A DNA stretch of 64,000 bases from Lachnospiraceae bacterium (GTDB lineage: Bacteria > Bacillota > Clostridia > Lachnospirales > Lachnospiraceae), in assembly GCA_910575475.1 (NCBI GenBank), contig CAJTGD010000004.1, positions 142,010-206,009 of the forward strand, given 5' to 3'. Every line of letters starts with the position of its first letter. The stretch's first letter is position 1. The notes under the pieces are model-generated. The model had not been told where the DNA came from, ran no database searches, and worked only from the letters and a program-made list of their open reading frames with translations. The position numbers and the translations under genes are program-made. Positions 47,643 to 57,000 of the stretch are shown here, piece by piece.

Positions 47643-48974
47643 CCGAACCTGGCATACACCAGCATCATTCCTGTCCACCGCCTGGACCGCTCTATTGATT
47701 ATATCAAAGATGAAAAGAAGACTACAAAGAGAACGGAGGCCGGCTCTCTGGAAGAAGCGGTTGGCTATGCCATGAACCGGGAAAAAACAGAACAGGCGGT
47801 TTATGAGGATTCGATCGGCTGTACCTGTGATTCTGCCTTTGCGGATATGGTGGCGACCAAAAAACGGTTCCATAAGCTGGACGGTGTACAGGGCTACCAT
47901 CTGATCCAGAGTTTTGCGGAAGGGGAGGTGACGCCGGAGCTGGCGCACCTGATCGGACTGGAACTGGCAGAGGAACTTTTAAAAGGCCGGTTTGAAGCCG
48001 TGATCACTACACATCTGAATACCAGTCATTATCATAATCATGTAATATTCAATTCAGTCAGCATGGAAGACGGCAGGAAATACCACAGCAATGCGAAAAG
48101 CTATTATGAAGAAGTGCGGAAAATATCAGACGCACTCTGTGTAAAATACGGCTTGTCGGTCATTCCAGAAAATGGAGGCAGGGGACAATCCTATGCGGAG
48201 TGGCAGGCGGAAAGGAACGGCATGCCTACCTGGAGGACGGCGATCCGCATGGATATCCGGGAAGCAGTCCAGGAGAGTTTCACATGGAGACAGTTCCTGG
48301 CACAGATGGAACAGAGGGGATACGTGTGGAAGCTGGATCAGAAGTATCCGGCTTTAAAGGCTCCCGGCATGGAACGGTTTGTACGTTTGAAAAGCCTGGG
48401 GAAAAATTATACGGAGACGGCAATCCAGGAATGGATCTTAAAACCGAAAAAGCTGGGGCATACCCGGCAGGAAAATATGGAATGGAACCAGAAGCAGGGC
48501 AGGAAAGCGGATGCGCCCAGAAAGAAATTGACCGGCCTGCAGACATTATATTATTCCTACCTTTATCAGATGGGCGTGCTGAAAAAGCGTCCGCCGAGAC
48601 CTTCTTATCTGGTGAGGGAAGATATCCGCCGGCTGGACCAGAGGATTGAACAGATGGAATTTCTCCGGAAGCATGGGATCACAACCAGGGAGCAGCTAAT
48701 GCATTTTCGGACACCCAGGGAAGAACAGATCCTCTCTCTTTTAAAGGAGCGCAGGCGGCTTTATCGGAAGCAGCCGGATTCCCCAAGGATTGATGGGATC
48801 ACGGATCAGCTGAAGAAACTCCGGAAGGAGGTCAAAATGTCCCGGCAGATTGAAAAGAACTCCTTAGAGATGGAAGAACGGATGCGCCAGGCAGAACAGC
48901 AGAAGGAGCAGGAAAATAATCCAAAATGGGGAAAGGGGGAAATCGGATGGCAGAAAGAAATGGAGAAGAAATAA
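47636..48974 (+). pseudogene. MobA/VirD2-type relaxase with frameshift near the first codons
   Basis: The relaxase nicks oriT and leads the strand into the recipient. ATG 47636 (overlapping mobC) opens with MVTEP in frame 2 and stops soon after. The relaxase sequence itself (LAYTSIIPVHRLDRSIDYIKD...) is in frame 0 from 47643, where no start precedes it. One extra base at about 47647-47651 explains this. The first intact in-frame ATG, 47772, would drop 43 residues including the putative catalytic Tyr of motif I. The HUH-type motif HLNTSHYHNHVIFN is intact. A Lys/Glu-rich C-terminus follows. Confidence 0.8.
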
Positions 48975-49972
48975 ACCAGAAAAATATGGATTACACAGGG
49001 ATTCCGGTGATGTATTATCCGATCAATGAGGATGCCGCACGCAGGGCAAAGGAAATGAACAGTTTTTTTGATTACCAGCCGGGAAGTGCGACAGCAGAAT
49101 ACCGGCGCTGTGTGGACCAGGCAGTTCAGATCGCGGAACAGCAGAAGGAAAGGGCAGACCCCATCTACCATGAAAAGATCGACAGGCTGGTAGATACCTA
49201 TGCCCGGAAGCTGGCAGAGAACATGAACAAAGGGTATGAGATTGATGCGCGTGTACCGTCAGTGATGATCGCAGGCGCTTCCAACTTTCCCACACGGAAA
49301 AAGGAAAAGCAGAATAACGCAAGGGATAAAAATATGGAGGAATGGCGTCAGGTGCAGGGACTCCTGGATCAGATCAAAAGTACAGGGATGGGCGGCATCC
49401 GTTCCGACCATCCCCATGCCGTCGAGCAGCTGGAGCAGAAGCTGGCCAGGCTGGAGAATACCCAGAAGCTGATGAAGGATGTGAATGCATTCTACCGGAA
49501 AAATAAGTCTTTAGATGGATGCCCCCTGCTTGACGGGGAACGGATCCAGCGTCTGAAAGTTTCCATGGAGAACTCCTGGCATCCGGAGCCGAAACCGTTC
49601 CCTTCTTATCTGCTTACAAATAATAGCGCAGAGATCCGGCGGTTAAAGGCACGCATTGAGGAACTGAAGCAGTGTGCGGAGGTTGGATTCTGCGGATGGG
49701 AGTTTGACGGAGGGAAAGCGGTTGCGAACCAGGAGGCTGGGAGATTACAGCTCTTATTTGAGGAAAAACCTTCCGCTGAACAGCGTGCCCTGTTGAAAGC
49801 AAACGGATTCCGGTGGGCATCCAAGGCAGGCGTATGGCAGAGAATGCTGAACCGGCAGGCAATCCATGCGGCGGGAAGGATTGGCTTTATCTGTCCCCTT
49901 TCCGGCCAGAAACCCAGTGAATTACAGCCAAAAGGCATGGAACCGAAAAAGGAAAAATCCATGCAGCGTTGA
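48947..49972 (+). CDS. Conserved conjugation-region protein of clostridial ICEs
   Basis: The 341-residue protein overlaps the relaxase end by 28 bases. It has DYQPGSATAEYRRCVDQAVQIAEQQKERADP, VPSVMIAGASNFPTRKKEKQN (a strongly conserved block in this family), LLDQIKSTGMGGI and a C-terminal GFCGWEFDGGKAVANQEAGRLQLLFEEKP with GFRWASKAGVWQRML. The family occurs after relaxase genes in Tn1549-like ICEs; its biochemical role is not established. It is helix-rich and soluble. ATG 48947 follows AAAGGGGG. Confidence 0.78.
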   Translation: MAERNGEEINQKNMDYTGIPVMYYPINEDAARRAKEMNSFFDYQPGSATAEYRRCVDQAVQIAEQQKERADPIYHEKIDRLVDTYARKLAENMNKGYEIDARVPSVMIAGASNFPTRKKEKQNNARDKNMEEWRQVQGLLDQIKSTGMGGIRSDHPHAVEQLEQKLARLENTQKLMKDVNAFYRKNKSLDGCPLLDGERIQRLKVSMENSWHPEPKPFPSYLLTNNSAEIRRLKARIEELKQCAEVGFCGWEFDGGKAVANQEAGRLQLLFEEKPSAEQRALLKANGFRWASKAGVWQRMLNRQAIHAAGRIGFICPLSGQKPSELQPKGMEPKKEKSMQR

Positions 49973-50028
49973 TGGGATAGCAGTCCCATATGATCAGATC
50001 AATCAAATCGGAAAGGAGGATGAGCGAT

Positions 50029-50850
50029 ATGAACCTTGGAGGTGAGGCGGCCGACCAGGTCGTCCGTTATTCTTTAGAAGGGATCGACCATGGATTACGG
50101 CTGTCCGGGACGATGGCAAAGAACCTGGCGGTCTTTCTGGCGGCGGTCATGAAAAATAACCAGAAAAGTTATGGCAGGATTTCCATGGCACGTATGCTGA
50201 GGGAAAACCGGCCTCTGAAATTTTTCACCATTCCATCAAACCGAATCCATGAGTTTGCGAAGGAAGGAAAAAAGCGTGGGCTTCCCTATGTGGTAATCCG
50301 TGACAGGAAAAATCCGAAACTGTGCGAACTGATGGTATTTGCCGATGACGCGGCAAAGGTGAACCGGGTGATGGACCAGATGAACCTGGATTTCTTAAAG
50401 TCGGAAAATGGAGAGGCCGTGCAGGAAACTGTGAGAGAAGCAGGAGAAGTAAGGCTTGCCGGGAGACCGCAGGAAGCAGAAAAAATGGCATATCCAGAAC
50501 AGAAATCTCCGATAAAAACAGAAACCGTGGAAATGCCGGAGGGAGAGATCCAATTCGAACTCAGCGATTTTGAGGACGATTTCAATGTCGGGGAACTGCC
50601 GGGGATGGGCGAACCTGAAATGGAAAATTTTACCCAGGCGCAGGAGGGAAAGAATCCGTCCGGACCTTCCTCGCGCAGCAGCGATATTTCTTCCGGGCAG
50701 GGGGAGCCGAATAAGAAGCCATCGGTACGGAAGGAATTGAACCAGATCAAACAGGAAAAGGAGGCCGGGAAAAAGCGGAGCCAGAGAGACAGGAACCGTG
50801 GAAACCACCGGGGCAGGAAGAAAATGAAGATAAAAGAGAAAGGAAGGTGA
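50029..50850 (+). CDS. PcfB/DUF3801 family protein
   Basis: The 273-residue protein begins MNLGGEAADQVVRYSLEGIDHGLRLSGTMAKNLAVFLAAVM and continues RISMARMLRENRPLKFFTI and GLPYVVIRDRKNPKLCELMVFADDAAKVNRVMD. These fit PcfB-like proteins found beside relaxase and coupling-protein genes. The C-terminal half is a low-complexity acidic, then basic tail. ATG 50029 is 9 bases after AAAGGAGG; ATG 50020 abuts that site and is rejected. It is thought to help processing or coupling in conjugation. Confidence 0.82.
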   Translation: MNLGGEAADQVVRYSLEGIDHGLRLSGTMAKNLAVFLAAVMKNNQKSYGRISMARMLRENRPLKFFTIPSNRIHEFAKEGKKRGLPYVVIRDRKNPKLCELMVFADDAAKVNRVMDQMNLDFLKSENGEAVQETVREAGEVRLAGRPQEAEKMAYPEQKSPIKTETVEMPEGEIQFELSDFEDDFNVGELPGMGEPEMENFTQAQEGKNPSGPSSRSSDISSGQGEPNKKPSVRKELNQIKQEKEAGKKRSQRDRNRGNHRGRKKMKIKEKGR

Positions 50851-50854
50851 CGGG

Positions 50855-51859
50855 ATGGATTTATCACAATATTTACAGAATGGAGAGGAAACCCAGGCAG
50901 ATGTGAGCCAGCAGTTATCGAAAGAGGAATACGCCGCTTTAAAGAAACAGCAGAGGGAGGAAGTCTGGGCAGAGGTGGATTCCAAAGCCCAGGAGGTGTT
51001 CCAGGACGGGGATTCTTTAAAAAATTTCCTGAACTTCATAGCACAGTGCAAACCGCAGAAAGCGGCCAATCTTCTGCTGCTGTATGGGCAGAATCCTGAG
51101 ATCCGCCAGGTGAAGACCTTTGACGGATGGAAGAAGGAACATAAGACTCTGCGTACAGGCGCCCATGGCTATACCTTTATCGCAGACCAGAATTATGAAA
51201 AGGACGGGGAAATCCGTCAGGGGTATGTGATCTGCAAAGCCTATGATATCAGCCAGATCCGCACGAAGCAGCCGGAACTGCCGGAGCCAAAGCCTATCCA
51301 GGTTCTGCTGGGCGCTCTTTTAAAGAATACGGAAACAAAAGTCAGTATTGCGGATAAACTGCCGGAAAATGTGCAGGCACAATATATCCCCGGACAGCGG
51401 ACGATCTTTGTGCGAAACGGCATGAGTGAGGAAGTGACCTTCCATGCCATTAACCGGGAACTGGCCTGTGCCGCAATGGATTCCCATGACGGCACGTACA
51501 GCCGGGTTTCCGTGTCCCCCCAAGCATACTGCGCCGCTTATGTGATGGCACAAAAGTATGGGGTGGATACTTCCGGGTTTCAGCTGGGCAAGATCTGTGA
51601 GCTGCAGGAGAATGGAAACCGGGAGCCGCAAGAACTCCGTGCATTTATCGGCAATGTAAAAAATGCGGTCTACAGGATTTCCCGGCATATCGACCGCAAC
51701 CTGGGCCAGCCGGAGCAGGAGTTTACAGCAGATGCATTTGCGGTATCCGAAGGAGTGAAGGGAGAAAGCCAGCAGATGAATGCACCGAATCCAGAAGGGC
51801 AGGCAGAAAAAGTTCAGAAGCAGAAAGGCGGAAAGGCGAAGAAACAGCCGGAGCGCTGA
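50855..51859 (+). CDS. DUF6782-like protein with ArdC-type N-terminal region
   Basis: In the 334-residue protein, residues 45-125 (LKNFLNFIAQCKPQKAANLLLLYGQNPEIRQVKTFDGWKKEHKTLRTGAHGYTFI) match the ArdC-like N-terminal pattern of antirestriction proteins. The later region (VTFHAINRELACAAMD...YCAAYVMAQKYGVDTSGF) corresponds to the putative metallopeptidase part, but the HExxH motif is not intact. It may protect transferring single-stranded DNA. It follows the PcfB-like gene by 4 bases. Confidence 0.72.
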   Translation: MDLSQYLQNGEETQADVSQQLSKEEYAALKKQQREEVWAEVDSKAQEVFQDGDSLKNFLNFIAQCKPQKAANLLLLYGQNPEIRQVKTFDGWKKEHKTLRTGAHGYTFIADQNYEKDGEIRQGYVICKAYDISQIRTKQPELPEPKPIQVLLGALLKNTETKVSIADKLPENVQAQYIPGQRTIFVRNGMSEEVTFHAINRELACAAMDSHDGTYSRVSVSPQAYCAAYVMAQKYGVDTSGFQLGKICELQENGNREPQELRAFIGNVKNAVYRISRHIDRNLGQPEQEFTADAFAVSEGVKGESQQMNAPNPEGQAEKVQKQKGGKAKKQPER

Positions 51860-51990
51860 CAGAGAAAATCTGGTGTAAATTGATATATCTTTTACATTGC
51901 ATCATTGCCGGGACTAGCAAATGGTGTTATGATAAACGTGAAAAAAGTAACGTATTATCGGAAAAGGACAGGAACTTACAGAGGTGGAAA

Positions 51991-52692
51991 ATGGATCATC
52001 ATATTACAAAGGTTTCAGAACATTTTTGGATCATCGAAGAAAATGGTGTCCGTTCCTTTCTCTTTGAAGGGGACGAAAGGGCAATGCTTATCGATACCGG
52101 CTTTGGTACACTGCCGGTCAGGGAAATGACCGCGGAACTGACGGACTTACCGGTATTTTTAGTAAATACCCATACGGACAAAGACCACACGGGACGCAAC
52201 CGGGATTTCGGACCGGTCTATATGCATCCGGCAGAAATGGAGCATTATAAAAATGCATTACCAGAAGGGTGTGCGATGGACGCAGTTCGTCCCCTGTGGG
52301 AGGGGGATATTCTGGATCTGGGATTTTGGAAATTTGAAGTGATCTTAACACCCGGGCATACTCCGGGAAGCATCATGCTCCTGGAACGTCAGAGACGCAT
52401 GCTCATTTCAGGGGATACGATCCAGGATGGGGAGATCTTTATGTTTGGAGCCGGGTGCAACATGCAGGCATTTCAAGAAAGCCTCAGAAAGATAGAGGCT
52501 ATGTCGGATGCCTTTGATTCCATCTGGCCGTCCCATGGAAGCTATCCGTTAACGGCGGAGCTGATCCCGAAGATTTTGCAGGGAGCAGAGGATCTGCTGG
52601 CAGGGAGGTTATCGGAGCAGGAACCACCCTGGCCGATGCCCTGTAAGAAATATGCTTTCGATGCGGCAGCATTTTTGTATCATTTTGAATAA
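51991..52692 (+). CDS. Metallo-beta-lactamase-fold hydrolase
   Basis: The 233-residue protein has the MBL signature HTDKDHTG (HxHxDH-type with Asp at the second position), LIDTGFG, GHTPGSIML, ISGDTI and a final histidine in WPSHGSY. It resembles the glyoxalase II/beta-CASP-free small MBL hydrolases. The substrate is unknown. ATG 51991 is preceded by GAGGTGG; the open frame reaches back to 51880. It looks like cargo between conjugation genes and the large surface protein. Confidence 0.85.
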   Translation: MDHHITKVSEHFWIIEENGVRSFLFEGDERAMLIDTGFGTLPVREMTAELTDLPVFLVNTHTDKDHTGRNRDFGPVYMHPAEMEHYKNALPEGCAMDAVRPLWEGDILDLGFWKFEVILTPGHTPGSIMLLERQRRMLISGDTIQDGEIFMFGAGCNMQAFQESLRKIEAMSDAFDSIWPSHGSYPLTAELIPKILQGAEDLLAGRLSEQEPPWPMPCKKYAFDAAAFLYHFE

Positions 52693-52812
52693 GTGTCAGC
52701 CGCCCTGCAAGAGGCAACGAAAAAAGGTCTTGAAGCATATGAGATATCAATGAAATTTGCGAAAGACGGAGTAGGGCTTGCGGCATGTAGAAATATTACA
52801 GATGAATTATGA
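52693..52812 (+). other. Short open frame directly after the MBL gene, possible gene remnant
   Basis: A 39-codon frame starts with GTG immediately after the MBL stop and ends TGA at 52812. It encodes VSAALQEATKKGLEAYEISM and then a Lys/Gly segment. No ribosome binding site is seen, so it is more likely a remnant of a displaced gene than a functional peptide. Confidence 0.3.
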
Positions 52813-52823
52813 GGTGACAGATA

Positions 52824-53153
52824 ATGTTGATTAATTTTAACGAGATGCCGGAAAGGACTGCACCAGGAATGAACGGTGGAACCGGTGAAATGACTGCGAA
52901 AATGTATATGGGCGCAAATGGCAAAATTATTCCATGTAAAATTCATAAAGGCGGTTCTATTGGATTGCATACCCAGAGTACAAGTGATGACATAAACTAT
53001 GTGATCTCAGGAACAGGGAAAGCAATCTGTGATGGCGTAGAAGAAAAACTTACAGCCGGCGTTTGTCATATTTGTCCAAAAGGTTCAGAGCATAGCATAA
53101 TCAATACAGGTGATGACGATTTGGTTCTGATAACGATTGTGGTAGAACGATAA
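52824..53153 (+). CDS. Small cupin-domain protein
   Basis: The 109-residue single cupin barrel has GGSIGLHTQSTSDDINYVISGTGKAICDG (motif 1 with one His visible) and GVCHICPKGSEHSIINTGDDDL (motif 2). Such proteins bind metals or small ligands, and the function here is unknown. AGGTGACAG precedes ATG 52824. Its base composition is more AT-rich than its neighbours, consistent with separate acquisition. Confidence 0.85.
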   Translation: MLINFNEMPERTAPGMNGGTGEMTAKMYMGANGKIIPCKIHKGGSIGLHTQSTSDDINYVISGTGKAICDGVEEKLTAGVCHICPKGSEHSIINTGDDDLVLITIVVER

Positions 53154-53243
53154 AGTTCATATTTGCCAGATTGCAGAATCAGGACTTATGGTGTCTAAAT
53201 GTTGACGTGTGCAATGAAATAAGAAACATAGGAGATCAAGGGA

Positions 53244-53477
53244 ATGGCATATAAACCGGAGTTATGGGCAGAGGCGAAGAAAAAATGCAGGCTGAATGAG
53301 GAGGACATCCGCATGGCCAAAGAGATGGGGCTGAATCCCAAAAGCCTGATCAAGAACATCCCCAATCCGAAGGAGCAGTGGAAGCTGCCTGTAAAGGAAT
53401 GGATTCATGAGATGTATGAGAAAAGGCAGAGGAAACAGAAGAAAAAGGCGGCAGCCGGAAAGCAGGGAAAAGCATGA
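53244..53477 (+). CDS. Small basic conserved protein
   Basis: The 77-residue protein starts MAYKPELWAEAKKKCRLNEEDI and contains AKEMGLNPKSLIKNIPNPKEQWKLPVKEWI. The C-terminus is a Lys/Arg/Gln-rich tail. It is similar in pattern to small proteins found near DUF188 genes in gut Firmicutes; the role is unknown. AGGAGATC precedes the ATG. Its stop overlaps the next start (ATGA). Confidence 0.7.
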   Translation: MAYKPELWAEAKKKCRLNEEDIRMAKEMGLNPKSLIKNIPNPKEQWKLPVKEWIHEMYEKRQRKQKKKAAAGKQGKA

Positions 53478-53923
53478 AGATCCTGGTAGATGCCGATGCC
53501 TGCCCGGTGGTGCCTATCGTGGAGCAGGTGGCAGAGAAATATGAAATTCCGGTAATCCTACTGTGCGATACGAACCATGTGCTTCATTCGGATTACAGTG
53601 AGGTAAAAGTGGTTGGGGCAGGGGCAGACGCAGTAGATTTTGCGCTGGTGGGACTCTGCCGGAAGGATGATCTGGTAGTCACCCAAGATTATGGTGTAGC
53701 GGCCATGATCCTGGGGAAAGGGGCTTACGGCATCCATCAGAGCGGAAAGTGGTATACCAATGAAAATATTGACCGGATGCTGATGGAACGGCATCTCAGC
53801 AAAAAAGCACGGCGGTCAAAATCAAAACACCATTTAAAAGGACCGGCAAAGCGGACTGCGGAGGATGATAAAAGATTTGCAGAGTCGCTGGAACATTTGA
53901 TCAGGAACATAAAAAGAGAATAA
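53474..53923 (+). CDS. DUF188/YaiI-YqxD family protein
   Basis: The 149-residue protein has the family start KILVDADACPVVPIVEQVA and continues with VVGAGADAVDFALVGLCRKDDLVVTQDYGVAAMILGKGA. The fold is PIN-like with acidic residues that could bind metal, but activity is unproven. Translation is coupled to the previous gene by an ATGA overlap. A terminator follows. Confidence 0.92.
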   Translation: MKILVDADACPVVPIVEQVAEKYEIPVILLCDTNHVLHSDYSEVKVVGAGADAVDFALVGLCRKDDLVVTQDYGVAAMILGKGAYGIHQSGKWYTNENIDRMLMERHLSKKARRSKSKHHLKGPAKRTAEDDKRFAESLEHLIRNIKRE

Positions 53924-53934
53924 GGTATTTTAGG

Positions 53935-53967
53935 AGCCACAGACGGAAAACGATCTGTGGCTTTTTC
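53935..53967 (+). terminator. Intrinsic terminator after the DUF188 gene
   Basis: A 9-bp perfect stem AGCCACAGA/TCTGTGGCT with a 10-base loop is followed by TTTTT. Confidence 0.88.
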
Positions 53968-54017
53968 AATACCATAATATACGGAAAAGCTGCCAGTTGC
54001 AGCCGCGCTTCGGCGCG

Positions 54018-54042
54018 AGTGTGCGTCAGGACGCACACTTTT
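54018..54042 (+). terminator. Second terminator-like hairpin upstream of the large surface protein gene
   Basis: AGTGTGCGT/ACGCACACT forms a 9-bp stem with a 4-base loop, followed by a T/A-rich tract. GCGC-TTCG-GCGC lies just before it. Two terminators in a row insulate the 6-kb gene. Confidence 0.7.
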
Positions 54043-54080
54043 ATATATATCAATGAAATTGAATAGATGGAAGAGAGGTA

Positions 54081-57000
54081 ATGCGATTGATAAATAGGAA
54101 AAGTAAAAGAGTAATTTCAGGCCTGCTTGCTGCAGTTACATTCTTATCCGCTTTGATCCAGCCAGCTGCGGCCATTGCGGAAGAACCGGAGCCGGCGGCC
54201 TATGAAGCAGAATATCCGGCACTGGAAACAGTCCGGCCGGATTTGGCAGAGGATGAGATCGTAACAGCGGAAGATTATGAAATGGAGATCGGGAGCAACT
54301 TTGATATAGAGAATGATTTTGCTGGGCTGGAAATCCCCGCGGAAAAAGTGACGGTGAAATTCCATGAAGCAAAGAACAACGCCGGGCAGGATTTCCATGT
54401 GGACCAGGCGGATATCTACAAAGCTGTTTATTTTGTAGAACCTATGAGCGGAAATCCATCCTACCATGTGAGCCGGAACATCATAGTAAAAGAAAAACCA
54501 GATACATCACAATCCGGCGTGGAACCTGCAAATGAGCCGAAAGATCATTCCCAGGAGCCAGTACAGGGCGATGCGGAAACAGTTCCGGATTCGGAAACGG
54601 ATACACCGGAATCCATGACAGAAGCCGAAATGGAAGCGGTCATAGAGGATATGGAAGCAGCCGCACAATCCCATGAGGATGCGGAGAAGATCGCGGAGGA
54701 TGGAGGTCTGCTCCTGTTTTCCATGGATACAAGGACGAGTGCCAGAATGATGGCAAGGGCAGCCACGGGAAATGCATCCCTGGTGACAGGACAGGAGGTC
54801 TTCTATCCTACCAACTTAGGAAATTACTCCACCAATATATTTACCGTGAATGGAAGGATCGCGTACTGTCTGGAATCTGCGAAAGGGACACCCCCTACGG
54901 GCAGTTATGCGTCCTATATTCTGGAGAGCAATCCGAATCTGCAGAAAGCGCTTTATTATGGATATGGCGGCACAGGGGATTTGACGGACCAGTTTATGCC
55001 CCAGTTTGGAGATGAACTGAAATACGTGTTCACCCATATCGCGGCCAGCTATTTTTACTGCGGCATTGACGGATTCGAAGGATGCACGATGGCGGACCTG
55101 GAGGCATGCGGTGTGCTTGGATGGATCAATTATCTTGCGGACCAGCCGGCGCCTCCCGACCCGTATCTCAGCCTGTCAAAGACCTCGCTAAAAGCAACCG
55201 GCAATGGCTCTGAGCAGGTGACAGGAACCACCAGACTGGAGGGGGATTCCAGAAACTATATCACGCTGCGCCTTCCCCAGAATGTGACCTTCCATAACGA
55301 GAGCAATGGAGATACCCAGACCGGAGGGAGCGTGCGGATTTCCGGCGGCACAAGTTTCTATTTCACAGCGCCGATGAGCGTCAGCGGGACTTGGAATACC
55401 GGGGAAATGAGCGGGAGCATCCGGAATATCTGGAAAGCCCTGGTGGTGACTACCGGAGACGCAAACCAGGATATCGGAAGCTATTATGAGGAAGAAAACG
55501 GCAATTCCGTCAGTTTTACTGTGGAATGGATGGAGCTTGCAAAGGTGAAGGTAGTCAAAGTAGACTCTGTTTCCAATGCAAAACTGTCCGGAGCCGTGTT
55601 TGGGATCTACAGCGATGAAGCATGCAGAAACCTGATCGTGACAATGCCAGCAACCAACCAGAGCGGGGAATCGGAGGTAGAAATCACGAAGACACAGGAT
55701 ACAGTCTACTTAAAAGAGATTACCGCGCCTGCCGGATACCGGTATAATGCGGCAGCCTATAGGGTGACATTGAATACGAACCAGACAGTTTCCACCACTG
55801 TTCCGGATGTAGAACAGCTGGGGAATCTGACCATTTATAAAGAGGGGGAAGTTCTGACAGGGGCATCCACCCATGAAAACGGGCTCACATTCCAGTATGG
55901 GAACCGCAGACAGAAAGGCGCTGTTTTCAATGTCTATGCGGCAAAGGATATAGTGACCTCTTATGGAACGGTGGCTTTCAAATCCGGACAGCTGGTAGCG
56001 GACAACCTGGAAACCGGGGCGGACGGTTCCGTCACCTTGAAGAACCTGCATCTGGGTACCTACCGTGTGGCCGAGGTACAGGCGCCAAATGGTTTCTATA
56101 ACGGCAAAGAAACGAAGGATGTGGTGATCGCTTATGCCGGCCAGATGGCAGAGACGGCATTTTCGGATACCACCTTCCACAATGACCGCCAAAAAGCAGA
56201 GGTCAGTATCGTAAAGAAGGATCAGGATACCATGAATGGTCTGGCAGGTGGGATCTTTGGGTTATATGCTTCTGAAAATATCCAGGATGCAGATGGAAAT
56301 GCCATTGTGCAAAAGGACGCTTTGATCGACAAAGTGACAACGAACGGAGATGGGAATGCCGTATTTTCAGCAGACCTGCCGGTTGGCTTTGGATATTATG
56401 TGAAAGAGATCCAGGCACCGGAAAACTACCTGAAAAATGTCGAAGATATCTATTCTTTCCAATTTGACCCGGTGAATGGCAGTGAAGCGAAGGCATCCTT
56501 TTCACATACCTTTACAAATGAAAGAGCCAGTGCCGCAATTCAGCTATTGAAAGTGGATCTGGAGACAAATACAAACATTCCACAGGGAGACGCCACGCTG
56601 GAGCATGCCGTTTATGGATTGTATGCAAGGCAGGATATCGTCCATCCGGATCAAAAGACTGGTGTGATTTATAAAGCCGGGGAACAGGTTGCAACACTGA
56701 CTACGGACCAGGAGGGGAAAGCAAAGATTGAGAACCTTTACTTGGGAGAATATTTTATAAAAGAGATCACCCCGCCAGCCGGATATCTGGCAGATGAAAC
56801 GGAATATGATCTGGTGTGCAGCTATGAGGGGGAACTTTCCGCTGTCATTGAGAGAAGCTGTACATCCCCGGAGCAGGTGATCAAACAGCCTTTCCAGATC
56901 GTGAAAGCGGCAAACAATGGGGAAACCGATGCGGGTCTTTTGAAGGGTGCAGGATTTACTGCCTATTTAGTTTCCTCACTGAAGACAAAGGAAGACGGCG

